Positions 1-5,913 of a DNA stretch of 8,053 nt are shown piece after piece (the first letter of the stretch is position 1; every line of letters begins with the position of its first letter). The DNA lies in NCBI GenBank assembly GCA_022565015.1, contig JADFKI010000176.1, forward strand, positions 1 to 8,053. Reading direction: 5' to 3'. The notes beneath the pieces are model-generated. The model searched no databases, was not told the origin of the DNA, and saw only the letters and a program-made list of their open reading frames with translations. The position numbers and the translations under genes are program-made. This stretch comes from Chloroflexota bacterium. GTDB taxonomy: Bacteria; Chloroflexota; Dehalococcoidia; Lucifugimonadales; JADFKI01.

Positions 1-37
1 GAACTCAACACCGGTCCAATAAATGGATATTGATCGG

Positions 38-65
38 GGCAGGCCTATGGCCTGTCTTTTTATTT
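38..65 (+). terminator. Rho-independent terminator of a gene off the left edge
   Basis: An 8-bp stem (38-45 with 49-56, including one G-U pair) closes a three-base TAT loop. It is followed directly by a T-rich tract (TTTTTATTT) on the plus strand. This is a canonical intrinsic terminator for rightward transcription entering from outside the window. A frame-1 reading of bases 1-33 ends in TGA four bases before the stem, so the upstream gene may end there, but eleven codons are too few to call it. The other side of the stem has no T tract, so it is one-directional. Confidence 0.8.
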
Positions 66-96
66 GTCTGAAAGCCCGCCAAATGGCAACGAAATA

Positions 97-110
97 AATT
101 GCGCGCAATT
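97..110. repeat. 14-bp perfect palindrome
   Basis: The sequence AATTGCGCGCAATT is a perfect 14-bp palindrome just downstream of the terminator, in a gene-free stretch. It has the form of a dimeric regulator operator, but no promoter or gene start next to it can be supported, so its role is unknown. An alternating GCGCGC core inside AT flanks could also arise by chance. Confidence 0.4.
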
Positions 111-273
111 CCAGACGTAATTCGTGGTAATATTAAGGGTATTATGGGTGTGGAGAGAGAAGCAGATTCGGTGGGTTTGGTCGATTCTCGGGGTGCTATC
201 TAGCGTTATTGTATGGCAAATACACTAGATGTGGCGCAAATAGTGGGTGAAACTGGGGTTTATCTGGCGCGCC

Positions 274-311
274 TTACGAAACCGCTGCTCTACCGACTGA
301 GCTACGTTGGC
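274..311 (-). pseudogene. Truncated tRNA-Thr(CGT), 5' half only
   Basis: Read on the minus strand from 311 to 274, the sequence matches the 5' half of an elongator tRNA. It has a seven-base acceptor strand GCCAACG, TA at positions 8-9, a D-stem GCTC/GAGC around the loop AGTCGGTA, A26, the anticodon-stem strand GCGGT, and the loop TTCGTAA. The anticodon CGT and overall sequence fit threonine. Immediately after the loop the expected ACCGC strand is replaced by GGCGC. No T-arm and no acceptor partner (CGTTGGC) occur further along the minus strand to the window edge. The gene is therefore broken exactly at the 3' edge of the anticodon loop, a position used as a crossover site by some tyrosine recombinases. 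It cannot make a functional tRNA as it stands. Confidence 0.75.
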
Positions 312-365
312 TTTTAGTCTACACTGAGGCGGAGCGGACGTAAGTGAGGTGCGCTAAAGCGGAAA

Positions 366-384
366 TGCTCACCTTTTGCTCACC
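366..384 (+). repeat. Tandem 8-bp direct repeat, 11-bp period
   Basis: TGCTCACC occurs at 366-373 and again at 377-384, an 11-bp period that places both copies on the same face of the helix. It lies between the tRNA relic and the inverted repeat at 397-438. Paired short direct repeats like this are used by recombinase arm sites, excisionases and some regulators. With only two copies, chance cannot be excluded. Confidence 0.35.
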
Positions 385-396
385 ATGTGACAACCA

Positions 397-438
397 CGGC
401 CTCAGAATCAGACAGCGCAACCTCGAATTCAGAGGCCG
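397..438. repeat. Imperfect inverted repeat, 12-bp arms
   Basis: Bases 397-408 pair with 427-438: seven consecutive pairs (CGGCCTC with GAGGCCG), one A/A mismatch, then four more pairs, around an 18-base loop. No T tract follows on either side, so it is not an intrinsic terminator. It could be a protein-binding site or a remnant of a mobile element. The flanking direct repeats and tRNA relic make the latter attractive, but this is inference. Confidence 0.4.
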
Positions 439-674
439 TTTCTCGATCAGACGCGTGGGCTAACTATGTTCCTGAAATCTCAGTAACTTCGACGATGCGT
501 GCCCAGCTAAAGCACAGCCTCTATTTTACTATGGCATGTAGCGTCGTGCACTAGATTTTTGTGCTCCTGGTCTCTGATTTCACGTCGCGGTTGTTTAAGC
601 TTCTCTATCAGCTACCGCGCCGGCTTTTCTACAAAGGTTGCTAATCGCTTCATGCATTTAAGATTTCACGCGCG

Positions 675-1178
675 TTATTCTCTCGGTGGCATGGACAGGC
701 CATCGATGAATTCAACGCCGGGTATCTTGGCGAGCTCGCCGAAGGCTATTTGGATCTTGGCGGACCTGCTGCCCGAGCCCAGAATGATTGTGCCCAGGGA
801 CCTGAGCTTTTCGTCGACGTAAATAGGCAGATCACCCGGCAGGGCGAGGGGCGTGACGCCGCCTATAAGCATGCCCGTCAACGCCACCGTCTCCTCGGGA
901 GAGGCGAAAGAGGCTCGCGAGACCCCCAAGAGGCGACGCACGGTCTTATTGACGTCCAGCCTGTCGACGCCGCTGACGATGCAGGCGCAGAACTTCTTTT
1001 CGCCGCGCTTGGAGGCGACGATTATCGTGTTGCCGCTCTCCTCGAGGGTGTAGCCGTAGTGCTCGCAGAACTGGGCCGTATCGGCGTAGCCGGGGTCTAT
1101 CTCGATCCACTCATATGTAATGTCCAGCCTCTCCAGCGCAGATCTGACGCCGGTCTCGATCTCAGCCTCCGTTGCCAT
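675..1178 (-). CDS. YbaK/ProX-type aminoacyl-tRNA deacylase-like protein
   Basis: The predicted product is a 167-residue soluble protein made of one YbaK/EbsC domain. Members of this family hydrolyse misacylated tRNAs in trans (for example Ala-tRNA-Pro or Cys-tRNA-Pro) in the cytoplasm. The recognisable signature is residues 97-122, which read as TVALTGM, then IGGVTP, then LPIYVDE, the glycine-rich substrate-pocket region of the family. The lysines near residues 57-62 (SKRGEKK) lie where the family's essential lysine is expected. Length matches the usual 155-170 residues. I chose the ATG at 1178 because it has an AGGGGAG ribosome site five bases upstream; the in-frame ATG at 1199 has none. 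The gene stands alone, divergent from the lactonase gene and served by the promoter at 1243-1272. The tRNA it edits cannot be told from sequence, and family members of unknown substrate are common. Confidence 0.85.
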   Translation of the reverse strand: MATEAEIETGVRSALERLDITYEWIEIDPGYADTAQFCEHYGYTLEESGNTIIVASKRGEKKFCACIVSGVDRLDVNKTVRRLLGVSRASFASPEETVALTGMLIGGVTPLALPGDLPIYVDEKLRSLGTIILGSGSRSAKIQIAFGELAKIPGVEFIDGLSMPPRE

Positions 1179-1183
1179 TATTT

Positions 1184-1190
1184 CTCCCCT
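1184..1190 (-). promoter_or_regulatory. Ribosome binding site deciding the 1178 start
   Basis: On the minus strand AGGGGAG ends five bases before the ATG at 1178. The alternative in-frame ATG at 1199 has no purine-rich sequence in front of it, so the shorter product is preferred. Confidence 0.7.
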
Positions 1191-1242
1191 AATAAACATG
1201 TTAGTGGTTGATTGCAGTCATGGCCGCCCGCGCGTGCAAATA

Positions 1243-1272
1243 AATATAACCTGTGTCCGGAGTCTCTGGCAA
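1243..1272 (-). promoter_or_regulatory. Sigma-70-type promoter for the YbaK-like gene
   Basis: On the minus strand, a -35 box TTGCCA (1272-1267, five of six consensus bases) and a -10 box TATATT (1248-1243, five of six) are separated by 18 bases. Transcription would start near 1236, giving a leader of about 58 bases before the ATG at 1178. It is a sequence match only, but a strong one in the only intergenic gap serving this gene. Confidence 0.6.
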
Positions 1273-1292
1273 CGGCGGGGTTTTACAGTTTG

Positions 1293-1321
1293 TTGACCCT
1301 CATTCGGGCCGCTGCTAAACT
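1293..1321 (+). promoter_or_regulatory. Sigma-70-type promoter for the lactonase gene
   Basis: A -35 box TTGACC (1293-1298, five of six consensus bases) and a -10 box TAAACT (1316-1321, four of six) are separated by exactly 17 bases. Initiation would fall near 1328, about 55-63 bases before the likely start codons at 1382 or 1391. Its -35 box lies 20 bp from the -35 box of the opposing promoter, so one regulator bound between them could affect both genes. Confidence 0.6.
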
Positions 1322-1381
1322 CGCGTCGGTGTTATCGAAGAGATGGGCGGTCCGAATTGCAGCGCGTCGTTGCCGCCCCGG

Positions 1382-2458
1382 ATGGAGAATATGCTCGTAT
1401 ACGTAGGAACATACACGCGGACCGAGAGCGAAGGCATCTACGTCTATCGCATGGACGAGAAGACGGGAGAGCTCAGCTACATCTCGCACGCCGCCGGTAT
1501 CGAAAATCCCACGTTCCTGGCGATTCACCCGAATGGCAGGCATCTTTATGCCGTCAGCGAAGTCCCCGAGTATAGAGGGCAGTCGTCGGGCGCCATAGCG
1601 GCCTACGATATTGATGGTGATGCCGGAGCGCTGACCCAGATCAACGAGCGCCCAACGGGTGGTCCAGGACCGTGCCACGTCGCGGTGGACACAACGGGTC
1701 GGTTCGCGTTGGTGGCCAATTATCTCGGAGGCAGCGTATGCGTCTTGCCGATCCGTTACGATGGTTCGCTTGGCGAGGCTACAGACTTCGTGCAGCATGA
1801 AGGCTCCAGCGTTGACCCGCTCCGCCAGGGGGAACCTCATGCCCATTCCGTGAACATCGACGATTCCAGCGGGCATGTCTATGTCGCCGACCTGGGTATA
1901 GACAAGGTGATGACCTATCGTCTGGACGCCGACAACGGAAAGCTAACGCCAAACGACCCTCCCTTCGCGAAGCTACGAGACGGCGCAGGTCCAAGACATT
2001 TGGCCTTTCATCCAGACGGCAAGACGGCCTATCTTATCAACGAGCTTGATTCCACCGTCACGGCGTTCGGGCTGGACGCCGAACTGGGTGCGCTCGACGA
2101 AATCCAGACGTTGTCCACGCTGCCGGAGGACTTCTCAGGCACGAGCCACTGTGCGGATATTCACGTCTCGCCATCGGGAAGATTTCTGTACGGTTCAAAT
2201 CGAGGGCACGACAGCATCGCGATCTACTCGATAGACGGGGGCTCCGGGAAAATGACGTTGTTGGGCCACGAGCCCACGGGCGGAAGAACTCCCAGAAACT
2301 TCGCTATCGACCCGACGGGCGCGTTCTTACTTGCCGCCAATCAGGACTCCGACTCCATCGTAACGTTCAGAATAGACGGAGGGACAGGGTTGCTTAAAGC
2401 CACGGGAGGGGTAGCCACCGTCCCCATGCCGGTGTGCCTGAAGTTTCTCGCACAGTAG
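1382..2458 (+). CDS. pgl: Lactonase, 6-phosphogluconolactonase (YbhE) family
   Basis: This 358-residue protein belongs to the seven-bladed beta-propeller lactonases. The best-studied members hydrolyse 6-phosphogluconolactone to 6-phosphogluconate in the oxidative pentose phosphate pathway. Family landmarks are the N-terminal YVGTYT (residues 7-12), NPTFLAIHPNGRHLYAVSE (42-60), GEPHAHSV with its conserved histidines (150-157), GAGPRHLAFHPDG (201-213), and the C-terminal GGRTPRNFAIDPTG (300-313) followed by LLAANQDSDSIVTF. Repeating blade units of the form 'hPsGrfLY..N...dsi..y.id' run throughout. Length fits E. coli Pgl (331) and Bacillus YkgB (349). There is no signal peptide, so it should be cytoplasmic. 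The start is uncertain. ATG 1382 and ATG 1391 both place YVGTYT at the very N terminus as in relatives; 1391 has a GGAG only three bases away. The ATG at 1343 would add an unusual 13-residue tail. The exact substrate is not proven, because the family also includes other sugar lactonases. Confidence 0.85.
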   Translation: MENMLVYVGTYTRTESEGIYVYRMDEKTGELSYISHAAGIENPTFLAIHPNGRHLYAVSEVPEYRGQSSGAIAAYDIDGDAGALTQINERPTGGPGPCHVAVDTTGRFALVANYLGGSVCVLPIRYDGSLGEATDFVQHEGSSVDPLRQGEPHAHSVNIDDSSGHVYVADLGIDKVMTYRLDADNGKLTPNDPPFAKLRDGAGPRHLAFHPDGKTAYLINELDSTVTAFGLDAELGALDEIQTLSTLPEDFSGTSHCADIHVSPSGRFLYGSNRGHDSIAIYSIDGGSGKMTLLGHEPTGGRTPRNFAIDPTGAFLLAANQDSDSIVTFRIDGGTGLLKATGGVATVPMPVCLKFLAQ

Positions 2459-2492
2459 CCAATGACCAGGCACCGCTTCGCTCTGCATTATA

Positions 2493-2516
2493 AGCCGGCG
2501 GAAAAACCAGCCGGCT
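2493..2516. terminator. Hairpin between convergent genes
   Basis: A perfect seven-base stem, AGCCGGC (2493-2499) with GCCGGCT (2510-2516), encloses a ten-base loop containing GGAAAAACC. It sits in the 92-bp gap between the lactonase stop and the aminotransferase stop. No proper T tract follows in either direction (GATTT on plus, TTATAAT on minus), so it is a weak or factor-assisted terminator at best. Its placement between two converging transcripts is the main support. Confidence 0.45.
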
Positions 2517-2550
2517 GATTTCGCGGTCGTTGAAACGGTGAGCCGTAAGA

Positions 2551-3825
2551 TCAAGCGCCGAGGGAGGCGTCTACCTTGTTGAGTGCCTCGGCAAGCTGTC
2601 GTGCGTGCTCCACGGTCATGTTCATGTTGAAGTCGAACCGGATGCTGCGTCCGAGCAGGTCCAGCGTCTGGGGGCACATGTCCTTCGAATATTCCACGTT
2701 GCCCTTGTAGGCCGGGTCCTTCCACGGGTAGCCCGTCGGGTGCGGCGAGCGCTTCTCCAGGATTCCGTCCCAGTAGCTGTAGATGTGCCTGTCGGGGAAG
2801 CCGTCGTTGTATATCGTCGCGACCTCCGCGCCTTCGGCTTGCAGCGCAAGGGAGTAGCCCTTCGCCAGCTCCCTGGTGTGCGCGATCACCGATGCCGACA
2901 CTCCGGTGTCGCCGGCGGGGTCGTCGACGTGCTGCAGGATGTAGCCCCTGCCCTCGTCCAATGCGTCCAGGAAGGCGTTCTTGAGCGCGCGCTGATGGCT
3001 GAGGATGTCCTCTATCTTGCCGAGCTGCACCCTGGCCATGGCCGCCAGCAGCTCGCTGGGCCGATAGGTCTGCCTGGGGAACGGCTCGTTCTGCCAGCCG
3101 GAGTCCTTCGTGTCCTTGGTCCAGCTTGGCAGACCGGGGTCGGCTGCCAGTGCGGCGCGCTCGTAGATGTCCCGATCGTTCGTGTAGAGAAGCCCGCCCT
3201 CGCCAGAGCTAATGGTCTTGTAGTAGTTGAGGCTCCACGCGCCCACGTCTCCGTATGTGCCCACGCGTTTGCCCTTGTACTCGCCTCCGACGCACTGGCA
3301 GCAGTCCTCGACGACCTTGAGCCCGTGCTTGCGGGCGACCGCCATGAGATCGTCGATGCGAGCCGGGACGCCCCTCATGTGCACGACAACGATCACCCTG
3401 GTATGAGGCGTAATCTTCTTCTCGACGTCGACCGGGTCCAGACCCAGCGAGGTGTCCACCTCGGCTATTACGGGCACGGCGCCCGCTGCAATTACGGCTG
3501 CCGCCGTCGCGATGTAGGTGTAGCCGGGAACTATGACCTCGTCGCCGGGGCCTGCGCCCGCCCCAATCAGGGCGCAGATGAGCGCGCTGGTGCCGGAGTT
3601 GACCATCAGGGCATATTCGGTCCCGACGAATTCAGCGGACTCATTTTCGAACTTCTCGGCGTTGCTATCCTCTGTATATCTGAAGAGCTTCTGGCTGCGC
3701 AGCACCTCGGTAACCGCGGCAATCTCCTCCTCGCCAACGATGCTGGGCCCCGATACTCCCGAAGGTATCGCCTCGCTAATGAGCGGAGCTCCGCCGTCTA
3801 TCGCCAGCTTGCCGTGGTCTTCCAT
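2551..3825 (-). CDS. DegT/DnrJ/EryC1/StrS family PLP-dependent aminotransferase
   Basis: This 424-residue cytoplasmic enzyme belongs to the fold-type I aminotransferase family that usually installs amino groups on keto-sugars or cyclitols, typically from glutamate or glutamine. Visible hallmarks are NSGTSAL (77-82), which binds the PLP phosphate; PGYTYIATAAA (100-110); VVEDCCQ with Asp174, which should contact the PLP ring nitrogen; and SLNYYKTISSGEGG with Lys203 as the Schiff-base lysine. The usual HLYG-like motif reads HMRG at 149-152. Length is slightly above the usual 370-400 residues. A GGAGGA ribosome site stands seven bases before the ATG. The gene begins 33 bases after the biotin-carrier stop and is probably the last gene of the sodium-pump operon. 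No sugar-nucleotide or glycosyltransferase genes are nearby, so its amine acceptor is unknown. Confidence 0.9.
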   Translation of the reverse strand: MEDHGKLAIDGGAPLISEAIPSGVSGPSIVGEEEIAAVTEVLRSQKLFRYTEDSNAEKFENESAEFVGTEYALMVNSGTSALICALIGAGAGPGDEVIVPGYTYIATAAAVIAAGAVPVIAEVDTSLGLDPVDVEKKITPHTRVIVVVHMRGVPARIDDLMAVARKHGLKVVEDCCQCVGGEYKGKRVGTYGDVGAWSLNYYKTISSGEGGLLYTNDRDIYERAALAADPGLPSWTKDTKDSGWQNEPFPRQTYRPSELLAAMARVQLGKIEDILSHQRALKNAFLDALDEGRGYILQHVDDPAGDTGVSASVIAHTRELAKGYSLALQAEGAEVATIYNDGFPDRHIYSYWDGILEKRSPHPTGYPWKDPAYKGNVEYSKDMCPQTLDLLGRSIRFDFNMNMTVEHARQLAEALNKVDASLGA

Positions 3826-3858
3826 GCCTAATCCTCCATATGGACGTCTTGTTACACT

Positions 3859-4302
3859 TTAACCCAATTCGATCAAGGCCGCACCATCGGCGACGTGCTG
3901 GTCCCTGGTGACTCGAATCTTGAGTACGGCGCCGGCGCGGTCGGACCTGATGATCTGCTGCATCTTCATCGCCTCCATGATGCAGACCTCGTCACCCGCC
4001 GATATCTTGTCGCCTTCACTGACAGATACGGAGATGATGACGCCGGGCATGGGTGCGCGGATGATGAATCCGGTACGCGACCTGGCCGTGTCTTCAGCAT
4101 ACTCGACCTCGGTCTCGATCTCCTGGAGCGGGGTTGCCTTGGATACATCGGTCTGCTCCGTCAGCGACTCGATGTCTACCTCGACTCGCTCCCCGTCCAC
4201 GAAGGCGATCACGGGCCGGACCGAGATATCTTCGACCTCAACGGCGTACCATTTTCCCTTGATCTTTACTCTGAGTCGCTCTGGCATCTCGGTCTCAATC
4301 AC
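3859..4302 (-). CDS. Biotin/lipoyl carrier protein of a Na+-pump decarboxylase
   Basis: The product is 147 residues ending in a biotinyl domain. APMPG (83-87) opens the domain and EAMKM (110-114) carries the biotin acceptor Lys113, 34 residues from the C terminus as is usual. The N-terminal 60 residues form a small beta-rich segment, followed by a short acidic linker. The biotin would carry CO2 from the carboxyltransferase to the membrane subunit OadB, whose stop codon lies immediately before this gene (TAGGTG). Two starts are possible. GTG 4302 touches the upstream stop, which fits translational coupling, but has no ribosome site. ATG 4287 has AGGTGA eleven bases upstream and begins MPERLRVK. 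I give the longer form. A carrier of an acyl-CoA carboxylase is an alternative, but adjacency to oadB favours the sodium pump. Confidence 0.85.
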   Translation of the reverse strand: MIETEMPERLRVKIKGKWYAVEVEDISVRPVIAFVDGERVEVDIESLTEQTDVSKATPLQEIETEVEYAEDTARSRTGFIIRAPMPGVIISVSVSEGDKISAGDEVCIMEAMKMQQIIRSDRAGAVLKIRVTRDQHVADGAALIELG

Positions 4303-5466
4303 CTAAAGCAGTGCGATAAAAATGCCGGCCACGACGGCCGAGCCTATCACCCCGGCCACGTTCGGCCCGATCGCGTGGGGAAGTAGGTAGGTCCTTGGGT
4401 TCGCCTCCTGCCCAACATGATGGCTGATTCTGGCGGCCATGGGGACCGCCGAGACCCCGGCAGAGCCGATCAGAGGGTTGATCTTTTCTCTCAGGAAGAG
4501 GTTCATGAACCTGGCGAACAGCAGGCCACTTGCCGTTCCCGCTGCAAAGGCAATGAGCCCCAAGGCCAGGATGCCGATGGTGTCCAGGGAGAAGACGCGT
4601 TCCGCCGAAAGCTGCGTTCCGACGGTAATCATCAGGAAGATCGTGGCGATGTTGAGGAGCTCGTTGGAGGCCGCGTTGCTCAGCCTGGGCACCACGCCGC
4701 TCTCGCGAAACAGGTTGCCTATCATGAACATGGATATGAGCGGGGCGGACCTGGGAACAATCAGGATGATAATTATCATGGCGAGGAGGGGGAACATGAG
4801 CTTTTCGCGCCGGGATACCTCCCGGGGCGGCCTCATCTCTATGGACCGCTCTTTCTTCGTGGTCAGCAGCTTCATGAGCGGCGGCTGTATGAAGGCGACC
4901 GAGGCCATGTAGGAATAGGCGATAACCGCTGTTATGCCGAGAAGCTCCGGGGCCAGCTGGGCGGAAAGGAATATGGTCGTCGGGCCGTCTGCGCCCCCGA
5001 TGATGCCGATGGCCGCCGCCTGCTTCAGGGTAAAGTCCAGACCCAAGCCGGGAATAAGGTTTACGGCAAGGGCTCCCCAGAAGGCTACGAATATCCCTAC
5101 TTGCGCGGCCGCTCCCAGCAACAGCGTCTTGGGATTGGCGATTAGGGGTCCGAAGTCCGTCATGGCTCCGAGGCCGAGAAATATTATCGGCGGCAGGAAG
5201 TTCCAGAACGACAGGCCGAAGTGAAAGACGATGCCGAACACGCCCGATTCCTGAAACTTCGTGGAGTCCTGAACGAAATCGGTGAGGCCGGTAAGGGGCA
5301 GGTTGGCTATGATGATGCCCAGGCCGATTGGGAGAAGCTCGTAGGGCTCCATCTCTCTGCGTATAGCGAGGTAGATAAATGCCAGCGCCAACAGCAGCAT
5401 GATGCCGTTGCGCCAATCTATGTTTGCTATTCCCGTGGAGCGCAGGAAGTCCAGAAGTTCGTTCAA
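4303..5466 (-). CDS. oadB: Na+-translocating decarboxylase beta subunit
   Basis: This 387-residue integral membrane protein is the beta subunit of the biotin-dependent sodium-pumping decarboxylases. It decarboxylates carboxybiotin and exports Na+. Hydrophobic segments run along the whole length. Residues recalled as essential in Klebsiella OadB all match at a constant offset of 43: Asp160 (in GGADGPT), Tyr186, and Asn330, Gly334, Ser339 and Arg346 (within NPLIGSAGVSAVPMAAR). The catalytic core therefore looks intact. N-terminal hallmarks include EPYELLPIGLGIIIANLP (40-57). The start is a TTG at 5466; no ATG or GTG lies upstream in frame before a stop, and Met23 would remove a conserved segment. 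No good ribosome site is visible, so translation may depend on coupling to the OadG-like gene 54 bases upstream. The subunit is shared by oxaloacetate, methylmalonyl-CoA, glutaconyl-CoA and malonate decarboxylases, so the substrate is open. Confidence 0.93.
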   Translation of the reverse strand: MNELLDFLRSTGIANIDWRNGIMLLLALAFIYLAIRREMEPYELLPIGLGIIIANLPLTGLTDFVQDSTKFQESGVFGIVFHFGLSFWNFLPPIIFLGLGAMTDFGPLIANPKTLLLGAAAQVGIFVAFWGALAVNLIPGLGLDFTLKQAAAIGIIGGADGPTTIFLSAQLAPELLGITAVIAYSYMASVAFIQPPLMKLLTTKKERSIEMRPPREVSRREKLMFPLLAMIIIILIVPRSAPLISMFMIGNLFRESGVVPRLSNAASNELLNIATIFLMITVGTQLSAERVFSLDTIGILALGLIAFAAGTASGLLFARFMNLFLREKINPLIGSAGVSAVPMAARISHHVGQEANPRTYLLPHAIGPNVAGVIGSAVVAGIFIALL

Positions 5467-5520
5467 GCCGGGTAACGCTCTTGCCGTCGGAAGTGGGCGC
5501 CCTAAAGGAGGGACTAACTA

Positions 5521-5793
5521 TTAACGGCCGGTTTGAGTTGCCTCTCGCTGAGAAAGAAGTGCGGTAACGGCGGCAACCGCCGCCTGTGCCTTGTTTCGCG
5601 CCTCTTGCGCGGACGCAGCAATCTCCGCAGCCCTCTTCGCGCTGCCACGGTCCAGGATGCGCTCGCTGACCTGCCGGACCATGAAGACGAGAATCATAAG
5701 GACTACCAGCAGGCCGAATGCCGTGCCGATGCCCAATCCGGTCAATACAGCCGCCTTCTCAATGAGGTCCTGGTCCAAGTTGGCGCAGCTCAC
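5521..5793 (-). CDS. OadG-like small membrane subunit of a Na+-pump decarboxylase
   Basis: This short protein (90 residues from GTG 5793) has one transmembrane segment at about residues 14-39 (AAVLTGLGIGTAFGLLVVLM and onward), preceded by a short acidic N terminus. A hydrophilic, alanine-rich tail (AAEIAASAQEARNKAQAAVAAV) that should be helical follows. This is the architecture of OadG/MmdD-type subunits, which anchor the carboxyltransferase and biotin carrier to the beta subunit. Its place 54 bases upstream of oadB on the same strand supports the call. The reading frame is open up to an ATG at 5913, but the extra 40 residues do not look like OadG and that ATG has no ribosome site. GTG 5793 and TTG 5778 give more usual lengths; none has a strong ribosome site. 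Sequence conservation in this family is low, so the call rests on topology and context. Confidence 0.7.
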   Translation of the reverse strand: MSCANLDQDLIEKAAVLTGLGIGTAFGLLVVLMILVFMVRQVSERILDRGSAKRAAEIAASAQEARNKAQAAVAAVTALLSQREATQTGR

Positions 5794-5913
5794 TTTGCTC
5801 AGGATTGAAGCCGGATGAAATTGTACACTAACGCCTTCCACCAAGCTATATATCCTAGACGCCGTTAAGGCACCGGAGGGACGGCACTCGAAGCAGACCG
5901 GTGGTCTATCCAT

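Larger units (their letters stand above)
66..674. other. Gene-free stretch with relics and repeats
   Basis: No convincing protein gene is present on either strand. Reading frames are short and lack ribosome sites or recognisable motifs. The stretch looks less GC-rich than the genes to its right. It holds a 14-bp palindrome (97-110), a truncated tRNA-Thr gene (274-311, minus), an 11-bp-period direct repeat (366-384) and an inverted repeat (397-438). Such a mix is typical of a decayed integration or rearrangement site, but no integrase or transposase remnant can be recognised. No terminator is visible for the deacylase-like gene that ends leftward at 675. Confidence 0.6.

Noticed and set aside
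1..33. Possible C-terminal end of an upstream plus-strand gene (ELNTGPINGY then TGA)
   Set aside because: Ten residues are too few to support a gene, although the terminator four bases later makes it plausible.
213..317. A 34-codon plus-strand frame starting MANTLDVAQIV
   Set aside because: Its second half is the antisense of the tRNA-Thr relic and no ribosome site precedes it, so it is probably chance.
380..463. A 27-codon minus-strand open stretch that could be the end of a decayed integrase next to the tRNA relic
   Set aside because: It begins right after a stop codon and shows no tyrosine-recombinase motif, so there is no support beyond location.
559..822. An 87-codon plus-strand frame overlapping the end of the YbaK-like gene
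   Set aside because: Its start lacks a ribosome site, its second half is antisense to a real gene and no motif is visible.
750..1211. A 153-codon plus-strand frame opposite the YbaK-like gene
   Set aside because: No family motif and no ribosome site; the minus strand encodes a clear YbaK/ProX domain.
2605..3831. A 408-codon open frame on the plus strand opposite the DegT aminotransferase
   Set aside because: It is antisense to a gene with intact PLP motifs, has no recognisable domain and has the valine/arginine/alanine-rich composition typical of GC-rich shadow frames.
4295..5416. A 373-codon minus-strand frame overlapping oadB
   Set aside because: It is an out-of-frame shadow of oadB, rich in Arg, His and Pro; the oadB frame carries all conserved residues.
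5502..5512. A strong AAAGGAGGG ribosome-site-like string on the plus strand
   Set aside because: No start codon opening a credible frame follows at a workable distance; it lies in the short gap between the OadG-like gene and oadB on the other strand.
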